Made by a program: the position numbers and the translations under genes
Shown: piece by piece, positions 25,727 to 36,876 of the stretch
Numbering within the stretch: the stretch's first letter is position 1
Layout of the letters: every line of letters begins with the position of its first letter
Notes under the pieces: generated by a model
Told to the model about the DNA's origin: nothing
The model's database searches: none
The model's input: the letters and a program-made list of their open reading frames with translations, nothing else
Assembly: GCF_910592395.1 (NCBI RefSeq)
Contig: NC_088320.1
Span: 4,340,001-4,404,000 of the forward strand
Reading direction: 5' to 3'
DNA: 64,000 nucleotides
Source of the DNA: Lineus longissimus
Lineage: Eukaryota > Nemertea > Pilidiophora > Heteronemertea > Lineidae

Positions 25727-25932
25727 GTTGGTGTAACGTTTTTGGTCGTTCTCCATATTACAGTGTTTTATAGACAGCTAGAGAGACCGCTGATGACTTT
25801 TTAAAAGGGGACACGGAGAAAAATGTTCCCAAACGATGAGGGGATTAAAAACAAACACTCAAACACTCAAAAACGTGTCTGTTGTTAAATAAACACTGAA
25901 GTATGGGAAACAACCATGGATGTTACACCGGC
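25727..25932. mobile_element. MITE-like element, GCCGGTGTAAC ends, copy 1
   Basis: Left end TTGGTGTAACG, right end TGTTACACCGGCC. The interior shares CAGCTAGAGAGACC, GTTCCCAAAC and AAACACTCAAA with 44095-44283. Non-coding, so non-autonomous. The left terminal repeat is degraded here. Confidence 0.65.
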
Positions 25933-26030
25933 CTACACCGTCATGAACTGTCAACATTTATTCCGCGAGTTTTGAAATCAAACATCACTGACCGGTGAGA
26001 TATACGCCAACATCTATGGTGCCGGGCCAA

Positions 26031-28675
26031 TCAGTCAGTTCCGGTGTTCCTCACCGTGTGCCTGAGCTTGCACCACGCCATAAGGAGAATCAGTGAAAGA
26101 GATCCAAACACCGCCGTCCCCACAGCAAAGATCACAATAACCGTCTCGGCCTGTCCGACGGTAAGCCTCAGATAGCCGATGTACTGGTCGAGTAGTGGTG
26201 GGCAGGTGGGGTTCGGACAAGGCTGCGGCTTGGGGCAGGTCTGCCCCACCACGAACGGGATGTAGTCCAGCCAGAATGCAGCAGCCCGAGGCCGGAGGTC
26301 CTTCTTGACTTCCAGCTTCATCGCATTAGGTGTGGATCCGAATATCATGTAACTTTTATCCGTCAACGTATACTCCGGCCATTTCGGGTAAGAGGAGGTG
26401 GAGCCGGCTTTACCATTGGGATCCCTGCAAAGAAATAAGATGTACCGCATGAGAATAAATGTCATCTCAGTAATTCTCATCTCAGGTTCAGAGATATTGG
26501 GTGATATGAATAAAGACTAGCAAATGCTTTTATCTAAAACTTTATGTACATTTACACTAGGCCTTTCTGTACAGAATTGAAGTAAAAGCATTTGCTAGTC
26601 TTTATTCATATCGCCCAATGTCTCCCTCTTCTGCCCCTGAACTGGAGTTAAACATGGTTTTTGATGTTGGGACATCTAGATATCTTCAAAACACCGATTT
26701 AGAATTGTTTCATTGCTTGCAGATTAAGACTACTGTCCGTGGCCAGACCTGAGAATTTGAAATTGAAAGATCCGATGTACCAGTACAACAGAATGCCTAA
26801 AAGACCTTTGATAGTCTGATATCAGTCTAGTCAAACATAATTACAATAGAGAGGAGATGTCCATGGTGTTTTTTCTTAAAAGCTAAAAGGATAAAAAGTT
26901 CTATTCAGTGGTGAATACATTCATTCTATCATTGGTCTCTGTCGATATCATTTTGCACTCTAATCAAGGTAACGTCCTGGGTAACCTCGGCCAATTAAGT
27001 TCGTTGATCTCGCCGAGTTTACTCACCCAAATTTAGCAAAGTTGGTGAAATAAGTCATATGGGCCTTTGATAAATCCAGGTCAGTCTGTGTTGTTAAATT
27101 TGCAATAGCCTGGCCTTTTTCGCCGTGTAGTTTAACCAAGCTATCTCCCATAGCAAACACTCCAAAGCAGTACGCGATATCCGCACCATGGTTAGCGTTC
27201 CCTGGGCCGTACAACTTTGGCCAAATAGGAGATTCGCGGTCGAAGTATAGCATCCAAGTCTTCCCCTTTCCTTCCATGGCAACGTGTGTTTGAGCGGCTG
27301 AAATTCCGGCAGTCACGAAATATTGGTCCGTAAGTGCTTGAATGAGTGCATCACGCCTGCGCAGAGAGGAATTCGTCGCGGCGAGGTCCGCATCTATGAT
27401 GTATTCCTGCCCCACTGCCCTCGCTACCCCCGGATGAGTGCTGGGTGGAAAAACACCCGGGAGAAGGTATTTATGCATGAATTCCTTTGGAATTAAGTAT
27501 GAGGGTCCCGTGATTCCAGCTTTCATGAGAATTGGGATCATAGAAAAAAAGGCATAGTTTCCATCGTTGCTGTTGAAGGAGGAAATGAGGTCGACATTCT
27601 TGAAAACTTGGTAGACGGCAAGTGTGGTATTCTTGACAAGGTTTGCCGGATGCTCGGGGAGGAATTCACCATCGACGGTCGGGCTAAAGGACTGCCGTCC
27701 TTTCACGACTGCGTCCGGGGGAAGATTTCCCTCCTCATCAGCATATTTCAAGATCTCCGACGCACTTTTCTTTCTAAGACATTCAAGGAGTAGCCCGGAG
27801 TCGGAAAGAGTTGGGTTGTTTGTACCATTGCAGCGCAGGTTGAGGCCGAGATTTTTTGTGTAGACCGGGATATCCAAACGCACGTTCATGGGGTTCTCTT
27901 TGGGGGACACCGCGGAACCACTCGTAGATATGACCCGTTTAAACAAGCCCTTCCCTGCAGAAAGTTGAGAGATTGCGTGAGCGGATACGTCCAATCCACC
28001 CGCAGACTCACCAAATATCGTTACCATGTCAGGGTCACCACCGAAATCCTTGATGTTATCTTTCACCCATTTCAAAGCCAAGAGCTGGTCAAAGTAAGCC
28101 ATATTTCCTCGGGCACTCGAGTCTCCAGTACTGAGGAAGCCAAAAGCACCGAGACGGAAATTGACGGAAACATAGACTACGTCACCAAAGGGGGCCAACA
28201 GACCTCCGAAGTAGATCAGTCCACTTCCCGCAACCCAAGCACCACCGTGGATCCACACCATCACGGCCTTCTTGGTGCCCTTGTCTGTAGGGGTAAACAC
28301 ATTCAATGACAGACAGTCCTCACCAGTGCGCTGATGATACATGGGGTCCGCCGACATGTTGGAATTTGCCAAACTAGTTCCAGTTTGCGTGCAAGAGTTG
28401 GTGAATTCCGTGGCCTTATAAACTCCACTGAACTTGTCCATGGGAACCGGTTTCTTGAACCTATTCGCCCCGCCCGTATCCTTTGCGTAGCGTATCCCTC
28501 TGTAGGCAAAGTATTCATAGGTTTTCCCAAATGCTGTGATGTTCTCCTTCGTACCCTGGATGGTACCCGCACCTGCAGTCACTTCATTGTATCCCATCAG
28601 GAACGGGTTGTCTGCGCCAAAGAGCTGCCCTGTGTTGACCACGAGGAGGAGAACACCAAATAACCATTGACACAT
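26031..28675 (-). CDS. Cholinesterase/carboxylesterase-fold ectoenzyme A, membrane anchored
   Basis: Two exons: 28675-27027 and 26424-26031, joined in phase 2 (an upstream in-frame ATG at 28699 adds eight residues). About 680 residues, close to cholinesterases plus a tail. A signal peptide (MCQWLFGVLLLVV) is followed by the alpha/beta-hydrolase: oxyanion region IHGGAW, nucleophile elbow GESAGG, acid position SNDG (Asp instead of the usual Glu) and His in NANHGADIAYCFG. Exon 2 adds DPNGK...WPEYT, a Pro/Cys-rich linker and a C-terminal helix (VIVIFAVGTAVFGSLSLILL), so it should sit outside the plasma membrane. It likely hydrolyses carboxyl esters; the substrate is unknown. The start 28675 was chosen because it aligns with gene B. 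If the intron is kept, the donor itself (GG|GTGAGT) gives an immediate TGA and a soluble form. Confidence 0.9.
26499..26617. mobile_element. MITE family M1, copy 1 (intron of esterase A)
   Basis: About 119 bp with terminal inverted repeats GGGTGATATGAATAAAGACT ... AGTCTTTATTCATATCGCCC. The interior TATGTACATTTACACT is shared with copies at 57461 and 61857. Non-coding. Confidence 0.85.
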
Positions 28676-29707
28676 CGCGTATGTTGTGATCATTCTCACA
28701 ACCGTTCGAATTTCCTTACTCCTCCTCTGTTAATGTGCCGAGTGAATCTTAATCAAAACTTTTCAAACCGAAAAAGGTGTATTTGAAAGACTTGGTATCA
28801 CTCAAAAGGGTTCGTCGTAAACTGTTCGTCTATCTGGTTTCTACCGGAGTCCCACTGCACAGACTTGAACCTGTTGTTGGTGCCTCGTTCAACCATTGAA
28901 GAGGATATACAGATGTACTGAATAGATGCATTTCTTTGATAAAACTTTATTGATAGCGACATTCAAAAGGTTCAAACTGGAATACATGTAGGTCAATGAT
29001 AGACCTTGTGGATGACAAAATATATAGGCATAACCTGTTTTTAATAATAGTTATATTATGGCAAAATGCCATCGACCATGACAAGTGATTTCGGATCCCG
29101 CAAAAAAAACACGTCCTTTAGGGAAAAAAATACATATTAGCAAATTAGCGCATCGTAAGGAGCTTTTGTTAGAATGTACGTTGATCAGACCAAAAGCTGG
29201 GACCTATTAATGCCCTATTTTGGAGAAGCCCAAGAAGTTTTCACAGGTTTTCTAGAAATCCGAACTTTCAGAGAAAGTCGGCCAATTTGTTCGGACTTTT
29301 GTCGGATAAATCAAGAAAAGCTAGATAAACCGTTCAGAAGTTGGAAAAACATCCTACTAGTGATGGGACGATGCTATTCTGACAATATAAAATGGATCAG
29401 GATCGTTGATGACCTTCAAATATATAAATAAATATTGCATCATATGGATAGCACTTTGGTGAAGAAGGCCATGATCGAAGCAAAGGTACTTATCATATAT
29501 ATCAACAAATGCGTTGGCCTTACCTCAGATTTTTTGTTCTGGAACTTGCAAACCTGGCGACAAATGATCATTTTGATTGATTAGGAGGAATCCCACAAAG
29601 ACTAGACATAACAGCAGCAAGCGGGGAGGGTGTGGGAGGGGTGACGTATAGCCTGTACCTTCACCATTAGATATCAAAGCCATCAGACAAGACGCGAGAA
29701 TACTCAC
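28676..29707. other. Spacer between esterase B catalytic exon and esterase A
   Basis: I looked here on the minus strand for a tail exon of the DPNG...WPxYT type and found none. A plus-strand frame of 85 codons (29174-29431) has no recognisable features. Confidence 0.6.
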
Positions 29708-31359
29708 CCAAATTTAGCATAGTTGGTGAAATAAGTCATTGAGGCCTTCGCTATGTCCACATCCCTCGTCGTTATTGATGTGAAAAGAGCTTGACCCTTC
29801 GCTCCATGTAATTTAACAAAGTTATCTGCCATCGCTGGAAACCCAAAACAGTACGCGACATCAGCACCATGGTTAGCATTCCCTGGGCCGTACACCTTAG
29901 GAAATATAGAGGCGTTGTGGTCGAAGTACAGCATCCAAGTTTTTCCCTTTCCTTCCATGCCCACGTGTGTTTGAGCGGCTGAAATTCCGGCAGTCACGAA
30001 ATATTGGTCCGTAAGTGCTTGAATGAGTGCATCACGCCTACGCAGAGAGGAATTCGTTGCGGCGAGGTCCGCATCTACGATGTATTCCTGCGCCACTGCC
30101 ATCGCTACCCCGGGATGAGTGCTGGATGGATAGGCGGCCGGTAGCAAGGTTTTGTGCATGAAATCCTTCGGAATAAGGAAGGGATGATGGATGTTAGCCG
30201 GCATGAGAAACGGTATGATTGCACTCGAGAAGATAATCTCTCCATCGTTGCTGGTGACGGAGACGATGAAGTCAACGTCCTTGAAAGCTTGGTAGGCGGC
30301 AAATGACTTGTTTTGTATCAGGTAAGCTGGGTGCACCGGAAAGAACTCCCCGTCCAAAACGGGCCTGAACGAGAGTAGGCCTTTAACAACCGCGTCCTTA
30401 GGCAACACACCATTAATGTCTGTATATCTTATCATATCCTCCGCACTCTTCGTCCTAAGGCATGCAACTAGTAACTTGGAGTTGGAAAGTGTCGGGTTGT
30501 TAGTATCGTTGCAGCGCAGGTTAAGACCGAGATTTCTGGTGATGACAGCACTCGCAGCTCCGTTAACTAGATTCATGGGGTTTTCCTTTGGGGAGACAGC
30601 CGAGCCACTCATAGATATGACCCGTTTAAACAAACCCTTCCCGGCAGAAAGTGGGGAGATCGCGTGAGCTGATACGTCATATCCACCCGCAGACTCACCG
30701 AAGATCGTTACCATGTCCGGATCGCCGCCGAAATCCTTAATGTTATCCTTCACCCATTTCAAAGCCAAGAGTTGGTCAAAGTAGGCCACGTTTCCAGGTG
30801 CATTTGAGTCTCCAGTATAGAGAAAGCCGAAAGGTCCCAGTCGGAAATTGATGGAAACATAGACTACGTCACCAAAAGGTGCCAACAGACCTCCGAAGTA
30901 TTGTAGGCCAGCTCCAATAAGCCAACCACCTCCGTGTATCCACACCATCACGGCCTTCGTAGTACCCTTGTCTGTAGGAGTAAACACACTCAGTGACAGA
31001 CAGTCCTCCCCGGTGCGTGTGTTAAACATTGGGTCGGCTGTTATGCTGAGCAAGTCCCAACCAAAAGATGGCTGCGGGCAAGAGTTGGTGTATTCCGTGG
31101 CCTTGTAAACTCCACTGAACTTGTCAACGGGAATCGGTTTTTTGAACCTATTCGCACCACCTGTATCCTTTGCGTAGCGTATCCCTCTGTAGGCAAAGTA
31201 TTCATAGGTTTTTCCAAATGCTGTGATGTTCTCCTTGGTACCCTGGATTGTACCCGCCCCTGTTGTAACTTCATTATATCCCATGAGGAATGGATTATCA
31301 ACACCAAAGAGTTGTCCCATGTTCACCATTACAACAACTGCAAAGAGCCATTGACCCAT
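29708..31359 (-). CDS. Cholinesterase/carboxylesterase-fold protein B, catalytic exon
   Basis: A single long exon, very similar to gene A throughout, so a recent tandem duplicate. Start set at 31359 (MGQWLFAVVVMVNMGQLFG, signal peptide); the frame stays open to ATG 31422. It has IHGGGW, GESAGG, SNDG and NANHGADVAYCFG, so all catalytic positions are present. The exon ends in AKFGG at GG|GTGAGT, exactly where gene A is spliced in phase 2. No tail exon follows before gene A, so the transcript either splices over A to 26424 or stops at the TGA inside the donor as a secreted enzyme of about 550 residues. Confidence 0.88.
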
Positions 31360-31589
31360 CGCTAAAATTGCAGCTATTTCGCCAGCAATTTCCCCTTGTG
31401 CCTCTATATCTGTCAAATTCAAAGACGCAAACTATTCCTTTTTGCGAACAAGATCAGTTGGTGTTCGTGGCTCCTTTTCCACGCGTTATTTCTGGAGGAC
31501 AGTTGTAAACAGTTGGCCGGTTTCTAAGAAGAGTCCGAAATAGTGAAAGCAACGGTTTCGGCAAGGTCACACCTTATTCGACTTGACTA

Positions 31590-32235
31590 GGTTTGGACGT
31601 CTTTAAAAACACACAATCCGGGGAAAAATAAAGGCCATTGGAAAAGTATTCTTGAAAAACACGAAGAATATATATCACTCACTCCTCAGACGGTGAAAGA
31701 CCAACAATCTAAGGCTGGTCCCTGTGAACAGATATAAAATCTTGACCGAAATGCTCCAATGACCAGGGAGCAGGGGTCTTTCTCAAACAAGAAGTAATTG
31801 ATGACGGTATCCTTTGGCTAAATAGGTCAATGGCATATCTGACGATGCACAACCATACCGTGTTGAAAGGATGGCCTATTTGTAAAAGTTATAGAGTCTA
31901 ATTGGGATGTATGGGACTCAGTTCGTGCCAGGTCTTCCATGGCACAGGCATTTGAGGAGAAGGAGGTTAATTGAGAAGAGTGACTTATCACGGAGTCGTA
32001 CACGTATACGGATAGAAAGAGGTCACGTCTTGTTCGTGAAAAGGGTTTGAATGTCTTTAGAAACACGCAGTCCGGAGAAAGTCCTTGGAACAGAGTTCTT
32101 GAAAAAGCACTCTGGGTGTATGTCACTTACTCTGCAGATGGTGCAAGAACAAGTCTGGTCACTGTAAACTGACTTGACCTTAATGTCCAAATGACCAGCG
32201 AGTATGGCTCCAAATAGAACATTTCTCAAAATCTG
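31590..32235 (+). repeat. Diverged direct duplication, two units of about 200 bp
   Basis: Unit 1 at 31590-31806 and unit 2 at 32040-32235 share, in order, GTTTG-A-GTCTTTA, CAATCCGG versus CAGTCCGG, GTATTCTTGAAAAA versus GAGTTCTTGAAAAA, TCACTCACTC versus TCACTTACTC, AATGACCAG and TTTCTCAAA. The offset is about 450. A weaker match to the first block occurs at 42424-42470. Confidence 0.6.
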
Positions 32236-32339
32236 CTACAACAAAACTGTAACTCCAGTGCATACACGGTGCAAACAAGCATTGCTTGTTTTGATTTCTC
32301 TACAATACATTAATGGGCTATCTATGACCTAATTCGACG

Positions 32340-32490
32340 GATGGGTTATTTGGCAAGCCGCTCGCCGAACAGGCATCCTTTTTTGTCATGTTTGGAGAGC
32401 CGCTTGTCAAACAGCACTAAAAAGCCACCCTATTCGGCAAGCCGGGCTTGCCAAACAGGGCAAAAATACTACCCTCTTTGGCGAGCCGGA
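32340..32490. repeat. Cluster of short GGCAAGCC hairpins
   Basis: Four variants of TTTGGCAAGCCGGGCTTGCC spaced about 45 bases apart; 32433-32455 is a near-perfect palindrome. A further copy is at 32850-32872. Each can fold on itself. Confidence 0.7.
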
Positions 32491-32970
32491 GAGGTTACAA
32501 CATGTTGGCCAATCAGAGAGCAGTGACGTCATATTCGAATTTATATGCGCATATTTAACAATGGCCGACTTCCCGCTCTCGATTCAATTTCTGTTACTAA
32601 ACTCGGGTTTTGGTCGATAATCCATGAAGAAGCATGTACATGTACATGACTGTATGGATTTACAAAAAAAGTCATAAACGTGATTTAACTGATAAGCATG
32701 TTAAATGCATTAGTGTGCATTTCTAAAGACGTTTCACTGTAACTCCAGTGTTGCTGACCGTGTTGCCACGAATGATAATGAGTTCCTGGATGGTTGAATA
32801 TGCATGAGTTCGGCTCTCCATCTAGGGCAGAAAAAAGGCGCTGTTTGGTGAGCCGGGCTTGCCAAATAGTCACTTCCTATTGTTAATTGTTGCAAGGTGA
32901 TAAAAGGGCATACGATTCTGTCAATAACTATTAGAGAATCGACGGTATGCAGGCTCACGTGCCCTTCAAC

Positions 32971-35599
32971 TCATTTCATGATCACCATTTTATCAGAATG
33001 CTTCAACGAGTGTCTCAGCTTACAGTACGCCGTCAGCAGTATTAAAACGACTGATCCAAAAACTCCCGTCGCCACGGCAAATATCATGATGACCATCTGG
33101 GCTTGTCCCACGGTCAGCCTCAGGTAGCCGATGTACTGGTCCAGCAGTGGTGGGCAAGTTGGTGTCGCGCAGGATTGGGGCTTCGGGCAGGTCCGCCTCG
33201 CCACGAACGGGATATAGTCAATCCAAAAGGCAGCAGCTCGGGGCCGGAGGTCCTTGGAAGCGGTTAGGATGATGGAAGTAGCGTTGGAGCCGAAATTCAT
33301 GTAGTTTTTGTCTTCTAATGTGTATGGTGGCCATTTTGGGTAAGGAGAGGCGGTTCCATTTCCGTTAGTGTTTCTGAAAATAAGCAACAATTTCTTGATA
33401 CTTCTTTTTTTCTATTATAGAACCATAAACTAACCCAAGTTTTAGTTTTGTTTTTTTTAACTTTTTGTACTATTGAACGACAGAGAGTGATGTGTCGGTT
33501 TAGACTTGTGGCGGTGCCTGCCAGAGAACCAAACTGATGGATGACATATAGCTCACTGCACTAAAACTGATCCGAAAGAAAATCATGTACTCTACCCTGT
33601 CTCTGATGAATGGACATACCCAAATTTAGCAAAGTTTGTGAAATAGGTCAGCGCCGCCTTGGCCAGCTCTACATCCACGGATGTCAAGACTGCATTCCGT
33701 GGTAAGGTCACGTTCATCTTGTTCATGTTATCCATCATGGCAGCATAGCCAAAGGTGTAGAACAGATCGGAACCATGGGTGGCTTTCCCTGGGCCGAACA
33801 TCCTTGGAAACACCGGCGAGTTGTGGTCGAATTGGAAGAAGAAGGTCTTTCTGCGGTCTGGTCCTGGCGATTGCATGAGTACGTGTGTATTGGCTGCAGC
33901 TATGGAGGGGGCGAGGAAGAAGTGATCTGTGTAGGCCTGTTGGAAAGTAACTCAACACTACACACTGCATTCTGTAAGTCGATTACTTTAGATATCGAGG
34001 AATGCATCGTTCCCATTTGTGAGCTTGACGCGAAAAACACACCATGTTTCAGAGATTCTTTGTGGATAGATAGAGAATACCAATTTTCTTTCGAAGCAAT
34101 GCCCTTAAATTAAATTAAATTTGTGATCAAATGCATTAATAATGTATCGATTTAAATTGACGATATCGGAATAAGCAGTTAAGATGGAGGACATCACAAG
34201 TATACCTTCAAGTTGGCTTCCTTAACCTCTTGCTTACCTGAATGAAGTTGTCTCGACGCTGCACTGAAGAGTTTGCGATGTCGGAATCGAGGATGTATTC
34301 CTGCTCGACCGCTCTGGCAACACCGCTGGGATACATAGGGGGAGGGAAGGCGAAGGGAAGAACCTGCTCGTGCATCACGTCCTTTGAAATCAGGAAAGGA
34401 GGAGGGACACCCCACGCTTTGAACCGGCCTTGGGCGATAAGGCTCTTAAACATGGACTCTCCATCATTGCTGTTGACTGAGACTAAGAGGTCGAAATCCT
34501 TGAACGATTTGTAGACTGTGAGGTTGGGGTTTTGTTGCAGGGCGGCGGGGTGCAGAGGGAAGAAATCTCCGTCTATGACAGGTCCAAATAGGGCCGGGCC
34601 CTTCTTGATGGCATCCGCGGGCAGACCGGCGACATCGGTGAATTTTATGATGTCTTCGACACTCTTTTTCCTGAGACACTCAACGAGTAACTTCGAGTTC
34701 GTCAGCGCTGGGTTATTGGAGTCGTTGCATTGGAGATTGTAGCCGAGGTTTTTGGTGAAAAAGGGTACCTGTGGGTTGATCTGCATCGGGGCAGTGATAG
34801 GGGTCACGGCAACTCCGCTCTGCGCTATCACCCGCTTGAACAGACCAAGTCCACCGGAGAGCGGGGAGATAGCGTGTGCGGTCACATCATAGCCACCAGC
34901 AGACTCGCCAAAAATAGTCACCAGGTCCGGATCACCACCGAAAGCTTCAATATTATTCCTGACCCACTTTAATGCCAATAACTGGTCAAAATATGCTGCG
35001 TTCCCCGGTGCATTTGTGTCTCCTGTGCTCAAAAATCCAAAAGCGCCTAATCGAAAATTCATGACGACGTAAACGACATCACCAAACGGTGCCAACAGTC
35101 CGCCAAAATAGATTTGAGAAGAGCCAACGACCCAGCCACCGCCGTAAATATACACCATTACCGGTTTTCCCCTGCCGCCATCTGAGGGTGTAAAGACGTT
35201 CAAAGATAAACAGTCCTCTCCCGTCCTCTGATGGTACATTGGGTCGGCCGATGTACTATCTATGGCGAATCCAAACTTCGACTGGGGACAGGAGACAGTA
35301 TACTCCGTTGCATCAAAGACCCCCTGAAACTTATCCACTGGGACGGGCCTCGCAAATCGGAGATCCCCTGTCGGATTCTTCGCATAGCGAATCCCGCGGT
35401 ACACGAAATACTCGTAGGTTTTCCCGAATGATGAGATGTTCTCCCTGGAGCCCTTGATGGTTCCTGCATTAGTTTCGACGGTGTTGTATCCTACGAAAAA
35501 AGGGTTGTTTGCAGCAGAAATAAGTCCTGTTAAACTCAGTAAAAGGATCAATTTTGGGAAGTTGTTTTCCACTGCTGACTTGAACATGTTGAAAGCCAT
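32971..35599 (-). CDS. Cholinesterase/carboxylesterase-fold ectoenzyme C, membrane anchored
   Basis: Three exons: 35599-34238, 33936-33620, 33373-32971, with phases 0 and 2. The sum is 2082 nt, 693 residues. Signal peptide LILLLSLTGLISA, then the hydrolase: IYGGGW (Tyr where A and B have His), Ser233 in GESAGG, Asp379 in NSNDG and His508 in KATHGSDLFYTFG. Cys104 and Cys130 should form the first cholinesterase loop. The tail exon has WPPYT, a Pro/Cys-rich segment and a helix (MVIMIFAVATGVFGSVVLIL). It differs from A and B by an intron after RRDNFIQ. Expected on the cell surface, substrate unknown. Confidence 0.9.
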
Positions 35600-36876
35600 T
35601 CCATTTGCTTGCAGGCAGTCCTCCCAAATACCGCACCTTCCTTAAGACCTTTCTTTAACTTAGTCGAACTTTGCAGGGCTCTTCGTTGACCAAATCGTCC
35701 GCTTATGATATTAGTTTAATTCTAACAAACCGATGCAAGGTCAATTAACCGTTGCTCTAGGGACCTTGTACAATGGCATGTATGTATGAAGTATATCCAC
35801 CTCAAATGTTTTCAAAGCAAAGAATACACGCGTGACAATGGTTATTGAAAAGGATTCTCACAAAATTACATAGCTTGATCTAGGTGTTCATCGATGTAAG
35901 TAATGTTATTGCTGAAGAATAAGGTTTATTGAGGACGGCCCGCCCTGTCTTTTTCATGTGGCACGACGGAGTAGACATTATTTCTGTTTTTGAATAAGTC
36001 TCAGCCGGAGGTGTTCGCTTCCCTGGCTTTAGCGTTGGCTTGCTATCGATCCCCGAGATGTGTATATCGGTGGTTCATCGGTTGCTTGTTACAAACAGGC
36101 TTGAGAATGACACCGAATGACATACATGTGAGGGTGAAAGGTCACATAGTGAATTTCATGTAACTCGATCTTCGGAGATGTTTTGTTCGTTACAAGTGAC
36201 AACGTGAAATATATGTAAAAGTGAACTACTGTATGTAAACCATTACCAAGGGTGTACCCTTTTGCCAACTTTTTCGGACACCCTGTTTATTATGAAGATT
36301 CCATCGGACATTTATTTGCTAAATACCTGTACACTGAATAACAAAGAAAAGATATTGCGATGGTATGGACTTTATTCGGTTCCAATTGAATTATGTTATA
36401 CGTCGGCCTCCATTATTTACCTGCGAACTTCTGTATCATTATCAATGAAAATTACAATTACAAGAAATTGATATCGAACTGGATTTGGTGGTCGTCTTAG
36501 GCGTGGAGCTAAAATATATAACTTATAGGCCTAAACCGAGGCACGTCGCCGGGGATTTCGACAAAATGACTCCTCTACCTGATGTTGTTTGGTGAGACAG
36601 CCAATTGTGGGTCTACCTACAGTGAGATATCAATTTCGATTCTAAACTAAACTAAGCACTGAAACTAAGCACAGATATGTGATTTGACTGCCTTTTGGCT
36701 GCTTCAACATTTTGTACCAAGCCAAGCTCACTAAAGCGAGGCACAAGGTATAGCAAACAACATTAGGTGTAAAACATCAAAGTCAACTTTGAAAACTACA
36801 GGACGGAAACATAAAAGTTAATCAGTCTACGGTTACATTTTCGAAATCAAATTACTCTTCAATTCATCTACAGTGT
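35600..36876. other. Spacer between SLC3 gene and esterase C
   Basis: 1.3 kb holding the SLC3 3' UTR and the upstream region of esterase C. No coding or repeat signal recognised. Confidence 0.5.

Larger units (their letters stand above)
23625..26030. other. Spacer between PAN-like gene and esterase cluster
   Basis: No gene supported. Contains a fold-back repeat (24690-24865) and a MITE (25727-25932). Confidence 0.55.
31360..32970. other. Spacer between esterases B and C, with local repeats
   Basis: Contains a diverged direct duplication (31590-31806 and 32040-32235) and several GGCAAGCC hairpins (32340-32490, 32850-32872). A CRE-like TGACGTCA lies at about 32524. The upstream region of gene B should include its promoter. 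Confidence 0.6.
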
